A stretch of 64,000 nt of DNA from Pseudomonadota bacterium (GCA_023391815.1 JAEWAF010000107.1:1-64000); one strand, 5' to 3'; positions 1 to 9,460 are shown, numbered from the stretch's first letter. The notes: a model not told the origin generated them from the letters alone. Numbers and translations are program-made.

Positions 1-85
1 CACCCCCCCCCCTCGTTTTGACCCCGCGGGGCCCCCGGATCGAACGTCACTACAATCAGCAGCGCTGATCGCTTCGCGAGCGACT

Positions 86-1678
86 TTAGAACTGATTCAT
101 CGTGTTGTGAATGCCGCCCGCCTTGAGGGCCGCTTCACCGGCGAAGTACTCCTTGTGGTCATCGCCGATATCCGAGCCGGACATGTTCTGGTGCTTGACG
201 CACGCGATGCCCTCTCGAATTTCCTTGCGCTGTACGCCAGCAACGTAAGCGAGCATGCCTTCTTCGCCGAAGTAGCCTTTGGCCAGGTTGTCCGTGGACA
301 ACGCAGCCGTGTGGTATGTCGGCAGCGTGATCAAGTGGTGGAAAATGCCCGCGTCGCGCGAGGCGTCGCGCTGGAAGCGTTGAATGCGACGATCGGCTTC
401 CTGAGACAGCTCGGTGCCATCGTACTCCGCGCTCATGAGCTTGGCGCGGTCGTAGGCGGAGACGTCCCTGCCGTCCTTGCTCCAGGCATCGAACACCTGC
501 TGACGGAAATTCAGCGTCCAGTTGAACGACGGGCTGTTGTTATAAACCAGCTTCGCGTTCGGCACGACGGCGCGAATACGATCCACCATGCCCTTGATCT
601 GGCCGATATGGGGTTTCTCGGTTTCGATCCACAGCAGGTCGGCGCCGTGTTGCAAGCTGGTGATGCAATCGAGCACGCAACGATCCTCACCGGTGCCGGT
701 GCGGAACTGGAACAGGTTGCTGGGCAGGCGCTTGGGACGGAGCAGCTTGCCGCCACGATTGATGATGACGTCGCCATTCTTCATGGTCTCCGGCGTCACC
801 TCATCGCAATCGAGGAAGCTGTTGTACTGATCGCCAAGGTCGCCGGGCTCGCGCGTGTAGGCGATCTGTTTGGTCAGGCCGGCGCCCAGGGAATCCGTGC
901 GAGCGACGATGACGCCGTCATCCACGCCCAACTCCATGAACGCGTAACGCACGGCGCGGATCTTCGCGAGAAAGTCTTCGTGGGGCACGGTGACCTTTCC
1001 ATCCTGGTGACCGCACTGCTTTTCATCGGACACCTGGTTTTCGATCTGGATGCAGCAGGCACCGGCTTCGATCATCTGCTTGGCGAGCAGGTAGGTCGCT
1101 TCGGCATTGCCAAAGCCCGCATCGATATCGGCGATGATCGGTACCACGTGCGTCTCGAAGTTGTCGATGCGGCTCAGCACCTGCTTTTCTTTAGCCGCAT
1201 CTTTCGCGCTACGCGCCGCATCGAGCTCGCGAAACAGTCCGCCGAGCTCGCGAGCATCCGCCTGACGAAGGAAGGTGTACAGCTCGCCGATCAGCGAGGA
1301 CACCGAGGTCTTTTCGTGCATCGACTGATCCGGCAACGGACCGAATTCGGAGCGCAACGCCGCGACCATCCAACCGGACAGATACAAATAGCGACGCTTG
1401 GTCGAGCCGTGATGTTTCTTGATGGAGATCAGTTTCTGCTGACCGATGAAGCCGTGCCAGCAGCCCAGCGATTGGGTGTATTGGCCGGAATCCTTGTCAT
1501 AGGCGGCCATGTCCTCGCGCATGATCTTCGCGGTATAGCGCGCGATGTCCAATCCCGTTTTGAACCGGTTCTGCAGACGCATCCGCGCGACGTATTCCGG
1601 GTTGATAGCGTTCCAGCTCGGGCCATTTTGGGCGATGACCGCACCGGCTTGTTCGGCGGTGCTTGCATAGTTCGACAC
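86..1678 (-). CDS. aceA: Isocitrate lyase (long Pseudomonas-type class)
   Basis: Cytoplasmic glyoxylate-shunt enzyme that cleaves isocitrate to succinate and glyoxylate. The active-site cysteine signature reads KQCGH, close to the family's K[KR]CGH. At about 530 residues it fits the long class found in Pseudomonas rather than the roughly 430-residue E. coli type. An in-frame ATG exists upstream at 1762, but I choose the GTG at 1678: AGGAG lies seven bases before it, and the protein then begins with SNYAST, a sensible family N-terminus. The malate synthase gene lies upstream on the same strand, separated by a 254-bp gap with a hairpin and an AT-rich patch, so aceA probably has its own promoter. 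Confidence 0.97.
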   Translation of the reverse strand: MSNYASTAEQAGAVIAQNGPSWNAINPEYVARMRLQNRFKTGLDIARYTAKIMREDMAAYDKDSGQYTQSLGCWHGFIGQQKLISIKKHHGSTKRRYLYLSGWMVAALRSEFGPLPDQSMHEKTSVSSLIGELYTFLRQADARELGGLFRELDAARSAKDAAKEKQVLSRIDNFETHVVPIIADIDAGFGNAEATYLLAKQMIEAGACCIQIENQVSDEKQCGHQDGKVTVPHEDFLAKIRAVRYAFMELGVDDGVIVARTDSLGAGLTKQIAYTREPGDLGDQYNSFLDCDEVTPETMKNGDVIINRGGKLLRPKRLPSNLFQFRTGTGEDRCVLDCITSLQHGADLLWIETEKPHIGQIKGMVDRIRAVVPNAKLVYNNSPSFNWTLNFRQQVFDAWSKDGRDVSAYDRAKLMSAEYDGTELSQEADRRIQRFQRDASRDAGIFHHLITLPTYHTAALSTDNLAKGYFGEEGMLAYVAGVQRKEIREGIACVKHQNMSGSDIGDDHKEYFAGEAALKAGGIHNTMNQF

Positions 1679-1779
1679 AGACCTGCTCCTAATCGAGATG
1701 ACGGGCCGGGCGCCACCGGCCGCAAGTGGGCGGGTTCGGAGAAGCCACGGCGGAGCAACCATAGCGGGCCCACGTCCCG

Positions 1780-1827
1780 ACGTAAAATATATGATTCGTT
1801 AGATATCGATACGTTTGTCGTATGGCG
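1780..1827 (-). promoter_or_regulatory. AT-rich patch upstream of isocitrate lyase, possible promoter/operator
   Basis: An unusually AT-rich stretch in a GC-rich region, about 100-150 bases before the aceA start. It includes a TATATT-like hexamer (minus strand) and a small inverted repeat, ATACG-N5-CGTAT at 1809-1823. This is the natural place for the aceA promoter and a regulator site. No clear -35 element could be fixed, so the assignment is tentative. Confidence 0.3.
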
Positions 1828-1891
1828 ATTGCTGCCCAGGCCGGGTACGTGCCGGTGAATCAATGGGTTAGGAGGAATGTGCTCTTGGGGC

Positions 1892-1916
1892 GGATGGCTG
1901 CGTTCTGCAGCCATCC
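1892..1916. terminator. Perfect hairpin after malate synthase G
   Basis: GGATGGCTGC-GTTCT-GCAGCCATCC forms a perfect 10-bp stem with a 5-nt loop, 17 bases beyond the glcB stop codon. Position and symmetry suit a transcription terminator or mRNA 3'-end stabiliser. There is no U-tract on either strand, so it is not a textbook intrinsic terminator. Confidence 0.5.
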
Positions 1917-1932
1917 GGGCAAGAGGCAAACC

Positions 1933-4071
1933 CTAGTGACGGTCGAGACGCTTCGCCTTCTCTCGAAACGCGTGTAGCAGCGGTTCGGTGTATCCGTTCG
2001 GCTGAGACGTTCCATCGAAAATCAGGGCGCGAGCGGTCTGAAATGCCAGGTTGTTCGACCGATCGGCCGACATGGGCAGATAGTTGGGGTCGCCAGCGTT
2101 CTGCGCATCGACTCTCACGGCCATGCGCTCTAGTGCCGCATCCACATCCTGAGCCGTGCAGATGCCGTGCATCAGCCAGTTGGCAATGTGCTGTGAGGAT
2201 ATTCGCAACGTGGCGCGGTCTTCCATGAGGCCGACATCGTGAATGTCGGGGACTTTCGAGCAGCCGATGCCTTGATCGATCCAGCGCACCACGTAGCCGA
2301 GAATGCCTTGTGCGTTGTTATCCAGTTCCTCACGGATCTCAGCCGCGGTCCAATCGGTTTTCTCGGCGAGTGGAATCGTCAACAGCGCGCCGAGCGGGGC
2401 AGGGGGTTCGGTTGCGAGCTGCGCGTGACGGGCGAATACGTCGACAGCATGATAGTGCAGGGCATGGAGAGTCGCTGCTGTAGGAGAAGGCACCCAGGCC
2501 GTTGTCGCGCCAGCGCTCGGATGGGCGATCTTCTGCGTCAGCATGTCTCCCATCTTATCCGGAGCGGCCCACATCCCCTTTCCGATCTGTGCGCGGCCAC
2601 TCATTCCCGCAGCGAGAGCGATCTGCACGTTACGCTGCTCATAGGCCCGGATCCAGTCGCTTTGTTTCATTGCGTTCTTGCGAATCATCGCTCCGGCACG
2701 CATCGAGGTGTGGATCTCATCGCCCGTGCGATCCAGGAACCCGGTGTTCACGAACACGATTCGATTTCTGACCTCATGGATGCACGCGGCCAGGTTCGCC
2801 GAGGTACGCCGCTCTTCATCCATGACACCGATCTTGATCGTATAGCGGGGTAGATGCAGTAAGTCTTCAATCGCATCGAAGAGCCGGTTGGTGAATGCAA
2901 CCTCGGCCGGACCGTGCATCTTCGGCTTCACGATGTAAATCGATCGTGTTCGGCTGTTCGCGTGACGGGAATTCACGTCGTGCAGGGCAATCAGGCTGCC
3001 GATGACGCCATCGATGATGCCTTCCGGCGCGCGCGAACCATCACGCAGCAACACCGCGGAGGTCGACATCAGGTGGCCCACGTTTCTCAAGAACAGCAAA
3101 CTGCGACCCGGTAAGGTGAAAGGTTTGCCCACGGGTGACAGCCAGTCGCGATCCGGCTCCAAAGTGCGCGTTAGAGTCTTGCCGTTCTTCTCGAACGTCG
3201 CGGTGAGCGTGCCTTGCATGAGCCCAAGCCAGTTGGCATAGGCGGCAACCTTGTCCTCGGCGTCCACGGCGGCGATGGAATCTTCCAGGTCGACGATGGT
3301 CGTCAAGGCCGCTTCGAGAATGACGTCGGCGAGTCCCGCGGGATCCTCTCGTCCAATCGGATGTTTTCGATCCAGCACCAGCTGGATATGCAGGCCATGA
3401 TGTTTGAAAAGCAGGCCCGTCGGTGCATTCGCCGGCCCCGTATAGCCGACGAACGCCGAGGGATCCGCGAGCGCGGGTACGAGCGCCTCGTTCTGCACGC
3501 TCCATTGCGTCACGTCCTCGTGACGCATCGATTGCAATGGCACGCTGTCATTCAGAAATCGCTTTGCATACGCGATGACTTGCCGGCCACGCTCCGCATC
3601 GTAGCCCGGCCCTCGAGCTTTGCCCGGCAATGCGTCCGTTCCATAAAGTGCGTCATACAGGCTGCCCCATCGCGCGTTGGCGGCGTTGAGGGCGAAGCGT
3701 TCATTGAGCGCCGGCACGACCAGTTGCGGTCCCGCAAGCGTCGCAATCTCAGCGTCGACACCCTGCGTGTTGATCCGGAAGTCGGCTGGCTCCGCGACCA
3801 GATAACCGATCGCGCGCAGGAACTGTTCGTATTCCGCGGCCTTGATCGGCTGGCCTCGCCGGGCTTCGTGCCACTGATCGATCTGGGCCTGCAAACGATC
3901 CCGCTCCGCGCACAGCTCGCGGTTTTCGGGTGTGAAGCGCTTTAACAACGCGGCAAATCCTTGCCAGAACTCATTCGGATCCAATCCGGTACCGGGCAGG
4001 GCGCGTTGCTCGATGAAGGTGCTCAGGCACTCCGCGACTCGCAGGGAGCCACGAACGACGTGATTCGACAT
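1933..4071 (-). CDS. glcB: Malate synthase G
   Basis: Condenses glyoxylate with acetyl-CoA to malate and CoA, the second step of the glyoxylate shunt. At 712 residues it matches the single-chain G isoform (about 720) rather than the shorter A isoform. Family blocks are visible, including the VDLEDSIAAVDAEDK acid cluster near residue 270 and the central GVMDEERRTSANL segment. The ORF opens upstream at 4122, but the ATG at 4071 (MSNHVV) gives the normal N-terminus and has GGAG 11 bases upstream. It is divergent from a LysR gene 120 bp away and lies upstream of aceA on the same strand, placing both shunt enzymes together. Confidence 0.97.
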   Translation of the reverse strand: MSNHVVRGSLRVAECLSTFIEQRALPGTGLDPNEFWQGFAALLKRFTPENRELCAERDRLQAQIDQWHEARRGQPIKAAEYEQFLRAIGYLVAEPADFRINTQGVDAEIATLAGPQLVVPALNERFALNAANARWGSLYDALYGTDALPGKARGPGYDAERGRQVIAYAKRFLNDSVPLQSMRHEDVTQWSVQNEALVPALADPSAFVGYTGPANAPTGLLFKHHGLHIQLVLDRKHPIGREDPAGLADVILEAALTTIVDLEDSIAAVDAEDKVAAYANWLGLMQGTLTATFEKNGKTLTRTLEPDRDWLSPVGKPFTLPGRSLLFLRNVGHLMSTSAVLLRDGSRAPEGIIDGVIGSLIALHDVNSRHANSRTRSIYIVKPKMHGPAEVAFTNRLFDAIEDLLHLPRYTIKIGVMDEERRTSANLAACIHEVRNRIVFVNTGFLDRTGDEIHTSMRAGAMIRKNAMKQSDWIRAYEQRNVQIALAAGMSGRAQIGKGMWAAPDKMGDMLTQKIAHPSAGATTAWVPSPTAATLHALHYHAVDVFARHAQLATEPPAPLGALLTIPLAEKTDWTAAEIREELDNNAQGILGYVVRWIDQGIGCSKVPDIHDVGLMEDRATLRISSQHIANWLMHGICTAQDVDAALERMAVRVDAQNAGDPNYLPMSADRSNNLAFQTARALIFDGTSQPNGYTEPLLHAFREKAKRLDRH

Positions 4072-4164
4072 TGGAAATCGATCTCCAGGCCTCGGGCGCT
4101 GAGAGGCCCGACTCGCCGGCACGATAACGTCTCGTGGATTTTTTCGGTATATGCAATAAAGTTA

Positions 4165-4178
4165 AAGAACCTGTTCTT
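4165..4178. promoter_or_regulatory. Small palindrome in the glcB / LysR intergenic region
   Basis: AAGAAC-CT-GTTCTT is a perfect 6-bp inverted repeat in an AT-rich stretch, ending 13 bases before the LysR GTG start. It could be an autoregulatory site for the LysR protein or another regulator of this divergent promoter region. LysR proteins usually bind longer T-N11-A dyads, so this remains a candidate only. Confidence 0.3.
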
Positions 4179-4191
4179 ATTTGGAAAAGAT

Positions 4192-5085
4192 GTGAGCCCC
4201 GAATACGAGCTTTTCGTGTGTGTCGTCCGTAGCGGCAGCCTGTCGGCGGCGGCGCGAACGCTGGGTCTGTCGCCGGCGATGGTCTCGAAACGGATCGCAC
4301 GCCTCGAGCAGCGACTCGGAGCGCGATTGATCTCGCGCACCACGCGACAGCTGACGATGACCGATGTCGGGGAGCAATTCTTCGAGCGTGTGGTGCAGAT
4401 TCTTGCCGCGGCAAGCGAGGCCGAGGCGATGGTCAGCGGCCGTGCGCAGCAGCCTTCGGGGAAATTGCGCGTGTCGGCGCCGACCTCGTTCGGCAGATTG
4501 CACGTGACACCGTATGTGCCCGCGTTTCTAAAGAGATTCCCCGCCGTGGCGATGGAGCTGCAGCTCGATGACGCGTACGTGGACTTGGTTGAACGGCGAA
4601 TCGATCTGGCCATTCGAATCGCCCCGGAGATCACCCGCGGGCTCACGGGACAGCGGCTTGCTCCGAATCGTCGCGTCTTGTGTGCAAGCCCGGACTACCT
4701 CGCTCGGCAGGGTATTCCGAGGACGCTCGATGAGTTGTCCAAGCATTCATTGTTGGGTGCGGGCTCTCAATTTCCGTGGCGCCTGCAGGGCCGTGACGGT
4801 CCGGTCCTGGTACACGGGCGCAGCGTTGTGCCCACTAACTCGAGCGAAGTGGTGCGCGAGTTGGCCATCGCCGGACTGGGCATCGCGCTACGCTCGAAAT
4901 GGGATGTCGAGCGTGAGCTTGCATCGGGCGCGTTGCGGGTCATCCTTCCGGAGTTCCCGGGGGCAAGCGATGTGGCGATCTTCGCCGTCTCGCCTGCAGC
5001 GAGCTTGGTGCCGCCCGGCGTGACTGCGTTCATCAAGCATCTTGCAGACGCTTACCGCGTCGTACCGAGTCTTGCAGAGGGGTGA
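4192..5085 (+). CDS. LysR-family transcriptional regulator
   Basis: A 297-residue DNA-binding regulator. The N-terminal winged helix-turn-helix is clear (residues about 5-62, with SLSAAARTLGLSPAMVSKRI as recognition region and the RLISRTTR motif), followed by a LysR effector-binding domain. The family is usually autoregulated and controls the divergent gene, here malate synthase G, so control of the glyoxylate shunt is a reasonable inference but not shown. The GTG start at 4192 is chosen because GGAAAAG precedes it and the HTH then begins at the usual distance; the frame is open upstream to 3961, but that part overlaps glcB and lacks LysR features. Confidence 0.92.
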   Translation: MSPEYELFVCVVRSGSLSAAARTLGLSPAMVSKRIARLEQRLGARLISRTTRQLTMTDVGEQFFERVVQILAAASEAEAMVSGRAQQPSGKLRVSAPTSFGRLHVTPYVPAFLKRFPAVAMELQLDDAYVDLVERRIDLAIRIAPEITRGLTGQRLAPNRRVLCASPDYLARQGIPRTLDELSKHSLLGAGSQFPWRLQGRDGPVLVHGRSVVPTNSSEVVRELAIAGLGIALRSKWDVERELASGALRVILPEFPGASDVAIFAVSPAASLVPPGVTAFIKHLADAYRVVPSLAEG

Positions 5086-5105
5086 GGAGGCACTCCAGCG
5101 GTGCC

Positions 5106-5927
5106 TTAGAAGAACTCATCGAGCAGTCGGTAATACTCGATGCGTTCGGGATCGATCGTTCCGCCATAGCGTTTCAGGAACGGATCGATCCACTGCATGC
5201 CAAGGTTGTGACCGATGCTCCAGCTGGCCAGCGCCAGATCCTGATGACGATCCGCAACCCCCAGCCTTGCGCAGTCGACAAAAGCGCTGAACCGACCGTT
5301 GTCGGCCATCAAGTTAGGCAGACAAGCGTCGCCATGGGTGACCACGAGGTCCTCGGCCCGGGGGCGGCGGGCGAGAAGTTCTGGTAGAACATCGGCGGGC
5401 GTTCTGCCGACTCGTTCATCGTCGAAGTCATCCTCGTCGACAGCGCCAGCCTCTGTGCGCGCTCGCGCAAGAGCGATGCGGTTGGAGAGGCGATGATCGA
5501 AGGGACAGTCGCGCGCGTCGAGCGCATGCAAGCGGCGTAGTGCGGCAAAGGTGATTTCGATGATCTGCTCGGGCCCGAGGTCCGGCGAAGAGGCCAGGTC
5601 CCGCCCTGCCATGCAGCTCATCAGTAACCAATCGCGTTCTTCACAACGTTCTTGAGCAAGAACCTCCGGACACGGAATTCCGCACGCGGCAAGCCAGCGA
5701 AGGCGCGCGACCTCATCTGGAATTTCATCGAACGGCCCGGTGGGCTCGGTCTTCACGAACAGAGTCGGGCCACGGCTGGACTCGAGTCGGAAAACAGCTG
5801 CGTTCGAACGGCCGATCGTCTGTCGAATCCAGGAGTAACCGCCCAGGCCGGCAAGCCAGGCCTTCGGTGGAGTGAACTCTCTCTCGGATGCCAAGCCCGG
5901 CTCTTTCGTTCCACTCTCTTCAGTCAT
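5106..5927 (-). CDS. Aminoglycoside 3'-phosphotransferase, APH(3')-II-like
   Basis: A 273-residue kinase-fold enzyme that would transfer phosphate from ATP to the 3'-hydroxyl of kanamycin-type aminoglycosides. It follows the transposon-borne NPTII protein along its whole length by eye: QTIGxSxAAVFRL near residue 36, LFVKT with the ATP-binding lysine at 59, the catalytic loop VVTHGDACLPN (Asp200), the metal site VDCARLGVADRHQDLAL and the shared ending YYRLLDEFF. No transposon, integron or insertion sequence flanks it, so it looks resident. A stop codon sits 18 bases from the end of the convergent LysR gene. The start has a weak ribosome site. Related APH genes can have non-antibiotic substrates, so resistance is predicted, not proven. 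Confidence 0.9.
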   Translation of the reverse strand: MTEESGTKEPGLASEREFTPPKAWLAGLGGYSWIRQTIGRSNAAVFRLESSRGPTLFVKTEPTGPFDEIPDEVARLRWLAACGIPCPEVLAQERCEERDWLLMSCMAGRDLASSPDLGPEQIIEITFAALRRLHALDARDCPFDHRLSNRIALARARTEAGAVDEDDFDDERVGRTPADVLPELLARRPRAEDLVVTHGDACLPNLMADNGRFSAFVDCARLGVADRHQDLALASWSIGHNLGMQWIDPFLKRYGGTIDPERIEYYRLLDEFF

Positions 5928-6364
5928 GTCGTGGCAAATCGATTATCAGCGCACCGCGAAGTTGGCGACATCCCCATGATAGCCGAGCATCGCATGCGTA
6001 GGCGCGGCGCCATGACGGAAGTCGAGGTGGGCGCGATGAGAGCAGAGGGTTCGGCAGAGACCCAGCGTGCAGCGGGTGAACGCGCGCCAAAATAAATCGC
6101 AACCATCAGCGCAACAACGCTGCCGGCAGCGATCACCTAAGCGGATTCCTGTCCATCTGATCAGTACGTCCCGGACGCGCTGGGGATTAGCCGCCCCTCT
6201 GACCCGATCGTATGTTTCGTGGAACCAGTTCCGCGACCTCGATCTGGGGCTGTCCATCCCTGACGCGCTCCATCTGGAAGGCGGCTGTCCCGCATCGGGT
6301 GCCCCCTTTCACGAGACGCCAGTAAAGCCGACTGGTCGTTCAATCGCTTTGCAAGTGAGACCAA
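5928..6364. other. 437-bp stretch without a supported gene
   Basis: It lies between the phosphotransferase and the esterase. A minus-strand GTG ORF (5924..6136, 70 codons) begins with a hydrophobic stretch that could be a membrane segment, and another minus frame (5946..6257) runs beside it. Neither shows a recognisable family. I see no RNA gene or clear promoter. It could be the decayed remnant of a small membrane protein. Confidence 0.4.
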
Positions 6365-7417
6365 ATGATGAACAAAGTGGTGCGAACACACCCGGCCACC
6401 ATCGCGCCTGATTTCACCAGAAGCCAGCATCCCGATGCGTTACGCCTGGTCGATCCAGAGCTACGTTCCACTGCCCGGTTGCTGCAGGAGCAGTTCGCGC
6501 CATTGATTTTCATCACCGACGAAAACATCGCCAGCGTGCGCTCGTGGGTTGATTCGTTCACCGGGACGTTCCATCCCGACGTGCCGGTTGTGGAACGCTG
6601 GGTCGCTGGCGTGAAGCGCATTCCCGACGTTCGCATATTTCTCATCAATGCGCGCTCTGGCGAGCAGCGACCGGGCATTCTAGTCACGCATGCGGGGGGG
6701 TACATCGTCGGCTCGGCGCGCGCCGACGTTCCACGCTTGCAGCGGATAGCCGCGGTACTGGATTGCGTGATTGTCGCCGTCGAATATCGGCTCGCGCCCG
6801 AGGCTCGGTATTGCGACTCTCTGGAGGACAACTATCTGGCCCTCAAGTGGGCCTATGACAATGCCGCTGAAATAGGACTAGACCAGAGTCGTATCGCGGT
6901 GATGGGAGCGAGCGCGGGTGGTGGTCACGCTGCGCTACTTGCTATTACAGCACGTGATCGCGGCGAGGTCCCGCTGGCCTTCCAGCTTCTGGTCTATCCC
7001 ATGCTCGACGACCGCACCTGCACTTCGAGGGCAATTCCCGAGCACATTGGATCGCTGATCTGGACAAAGGAATCGAACCGCGTCGGATGGCGCGCATTTC
7101 TTGGGTGCGAGCCGGGGACGAACGCAGTGCCTGCAGGAGCCGTTCCGGCTCGAACTTCGGACCTTTCCGGCCTGCCGCCTGCGTTCATCGGCGTTGGGGC
7201 ACTCGATCTATTTGTTGGCGAATGCATCGAGTACGCACGCCGACTCATATGCGCCGGAGTGCAGACGGAGCTTCACATCGTGCCGGGCGCGTTTCACGGA
7301 TTTGACTTCGCAGAAGACGCTGACGTGGCGAAGCGGTTCCGCGCGGCTAATATTCAGGCCTTGGCGCGAGCGTTCGGCGTAGCGGTCAAGCCAGAAGCTG
7401 ACTCCGAGCCCTTATGA
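6365..7417 (+). CDS. Alpha/beta hydrolase, hormone-sensitive-lipase-type esterase
   Basis: A 350-residue serine hydrolase of the HSL (esterase family IV) group, probably hydrolysing short-chain esters. The nucleophile elbow is GASAGGG with Ser183, the acid lies near GALDLF and the histidine in GAFHGFD. VEYRLAPE, a family hallmark, precedes the nucleophile. The oxyanion-hole motif, normally HGGG, reads HAGG (residues 109-112), which may alter activity. There is no signal peptide, so a cytoplasmic location is likely. It ends 15 bases from the convergent acyltransferase gene. Confidence 0.88.
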   Translation: MMNKVVRTHPATIAPDFTRSQHPDALRLVDPELRSTARLLQEQFAPLIFITDENIASVRSWVDSFTGTFHPDVPVVERWVAGVKRIPDVRIFLINARSGEQRPGILVTHAGGYIVGSARADVPRLQRIAAVLDCVIVAVEYRLAPEARYCDSLEDNYLALKWAYDNAAEIGLDQSRIAVMGASAGGGHAALLAITARDRGEVPLAFQLLVYPMLDDRTCTSRAIPEHIGSLIWTKESNRVGWRAFLGCEPGTNAVPAGAVPARTSDLSGLPPAFIGVGALDLFVGECIEYARRLICAGVQTELHIVPGAFHGFDFAEDADVAKRFRAANIQALARAFGVAVKPEADSEPL

Positions 7418-7432
7418 CAGTCCCCGGGGCGA

Positions 7433-9460
7433 TCATTCCGAGTCGCCGTCGCCGTTCGATCTATCATTCACCAGTGTCTGATCCAGAAACGACGCGTTGG
7501 CGCGGACGAAGGAAGCGCGGAGATGCCGTGAGTCGCGGTACAACGGTTCTCCGTCTACTGAAACAGATCGACAAGTCTCACCATCACAAAGTACATCCAT
7601 TGGATCGATAACCGAGGCGCCAGCGCTTGCGGCAATCTGGCGAATCTTTGAGCTGACGGGCTCCAGAGCGGTGTTAATCGCAGTTCTGCTCGGAGAAGAT
7701 CGATTCACTTCGAACCGCGGCGGAAACAAGTTGCGGCGAATCATCTGTCGCGGATCGAACTGCACACCGACTGGAGTATCGAGCAAGAGGTACACGCGCT
7801 TGTTTGCGCTCGTGAACCTGCCGACGATCTCTTGCACCCTGTCGAATGCACGTACCGCATCGGGCTTGAGCGGACCGGCAGCTCCGAATTGGCCTCCGTA
7901 GCTAACGAACATGCAGTACCAGCACGCGCCAATAACGACCGTATCGACGCTTCTGTCCTGTTCGTATGAGAGGACATGCTGCACGTGTGGCGTGCAAGCG
8001 AAGGGATCGGGGGCATTGTACTCAGAAAAATCGGCGGGAACCGTGGTGCATCCTTTACTCACGATGAAAACCGCCCCGCGCACGGCCGCCTGCGTATTCG
8101 ACAGGTCCGCGATTCGAGGGTAGTACTGTTCCATCGAGCTATCGCCAAAAAATAGGGTACGCCGGAATTCCGGGCCCGAAGCCGATATGTGCGGTAAAGC
8201 AAGGGCCCCAGGCAGGTTACGAGTGCTCGGTTCCCCCGCTTCCATAGCGGCTTGAGCCAACTTTCTTACATCGGCCGGTTCTATGGGGGCCGAGATCTTG
8301 CCAATGAAGATCAGATAGCCCGCGCCCGCGCACACGGCCATCGCTAGACACAGTGCGGTGGTAACGCGCGCTCCTCTTCTCGAGGTCTTGATCGGCAACT
8401 CCACGTATCTGTATGTTAGGAAAGCCAGTAGAAATGAAATGCCTATCGTGCAGAGCGTCGCCCTGAACGTCATCGGACTCGGCCATTCGAGGAGATGTGG
8501 CACGTACATCAGTGGCCAATGCCACAGATAGAGTGGGTAGCTGATCAAACCGATGAATACGAGAGGCGCCGCGCTTAAGACGTATCGATTGATATAGCTG
8601 CGAGGGCCAGCAGCTATCAGCAGGACGGCGCCGCTCGTCGGCAGCAACGCGCTCCAGCCGGCGAGATTGCTCAGGCGCATGGGGTCGAGGCCCACGAACG
8701 CGGCAGCAATCAATACAGCGCCAGCGAGCCCGCAGATGTGTCTCAGGTCCGCCCGTGATGCGAAGTACCTCACGACTGCAGGTTTCGCTGTCGCTGTCGG
8801 CGAGCTGTCCGCATGTTCCGCTTCGATCAACGCGAGAAGACCGCCGGCTGCGAGCTGCCAGAGCCGTGTCCATGGAAGCCGATAGGCGGCAACCGGATCT
8901 GAGGAAGACATCAGCACGCTCGCCAGGAACGAAAGAGACGCGATGACAGCAATGAGCAGAATCCGGCGCTTCGGAAATGGCCAGATAATCAGCAGAAATG
9001 CTGGCCACAACAAGTAGAACTGTTCTTCGACGCCCAACGACCAGAAATGGTCGAGAAATCTGGGGCGCAGCGAGAGCTGCCCCAGGTCAATCGGATCGCG
9101 CACCCATGTCAAAACGAGGTTCAGGACGAACGCCGCACCGCCGGCGATGTCCCGTCCGAGCAGCCGGAATTCACCGGACAGCAGAATCAGCGAGCCCGCT
9201 AACAGCACTGCTGCGGTGACTACGATTAGAGCCGGGAATATCCGTCGAACTCGGCGTGAATAGAATGCCAGGCAGCTGAACCGGCCCTCTTCTAACTCGC
9301 GCCGGATGATCCCGGTGATCAGGTATCCCGAGATGACGAAGAACACGTCCACGCCTGCGAAGCCGCCGGGAAGATAATTGGTGTGAACGGCGACGACGGC
9401 GAGGGCTGCAATGGCACGCATGCCGTCGACATCTGGCCGGTACTCCAATCTCGTGGACAT
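7433..9460 (-). CDS. Acyltransferase-3 / SGNH two-domain membrane protein (OafA-like)
   Basis: About 675 residues in two parts. The first ~350 residues form the multi-span acyltransferase-3 domain, starting with RPDVDGMRAIAAL and GGFAGVDVFFVISGYLIT and carrying the SLGVEEQFYLLWP block. The C-terminal part is an SGNH hydrolase-like domain with GDSS as the nucleophile block and DSRHL supplying the DxxH pair. Such proteins O-acetylate cell-surface polysaccharides, moving the acyl group across the inner membrane. I place the start at the ATG at 9460, where the family begins; the longer reading to 9739 adds non-family sequence. No sugar-biosynthesis genes adjoin, so the substrate cannot be named. 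Confidence 0.92.
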   Translation of the reverse strand: MSTRLEYRPDVDGMRAIAALAVVAVHTNYLPGGFAGVDVFFVISGYLITGIIRRELEEGRFSCLAFYSRRVRRIFPALIVVTAAVLLAGSLILLSGEFRLLGRDIAGGAAFVLNLVLTWVRDPIDLGQLSLRPRFLDHFWSLGVEEQFYLLWPAFLLIIWPFPKRRILLIAVIASLSFLASVLMSSSDPVAAYRLPWTRLWQLAAGGLLALIEAEHADSSPTATAKPAVVRYFASRADLRHICGLAGAVLIAAAFVGLDPMRLSNLAGWSALLPTSGAVLLIAAGPRSYINRYVLSAAPLVFIGLISYPLYLWHWPLMYVPHLLEWPSPMTFRATLCTIGISFLLAFLTYRYVELPIKTSRRGARVTTALCLAMAVCAGAGYLIFIGKISAPIEPADVRKLAQAAMEAGEPSTRNLPGALALPHISASGPEFRRTLFFGDSSMEQYYPRIADLSNTQAAVRGAVFIVSKGCTTVPADFSEYNAPDPFACTPHVQHVLSYEQDRSVDTVVIGACWYCMFVSYGGQFGAAGPLKPDAVRAFDRVQEIVGRFTSANKRVYLLLDTPVGVQFDPRQMIRRNLFPPRFEVNRSSPSRTAINTALEPVSSKIRQIAASAGASVIDPMDVLCDGETCRSVSVDGEPLYRDSRHLRASFVRANASFLDQTLVNDRSNGDGDSE

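Noticed and set aside
3..12. Run of ten C at the left window edge
   Set aside because: Only a homopolymer at the window boundary; no coding or structural meaning can be assigned.
107..1858. 583-codon plus-strand ORF across the aceA region
   Set aside because: Exactly antisense to isocitrate lyase, with no family features. It is a shadow of high-GC codon use.
5924..6257. Small minus-strand ORFs upstream of the APH gene, one with a hydrophobic start
   Set aside because: Two overlapping frames each look only partly protein-like and match no family. Could be a decayed membrane protein but not supportable as a gene.
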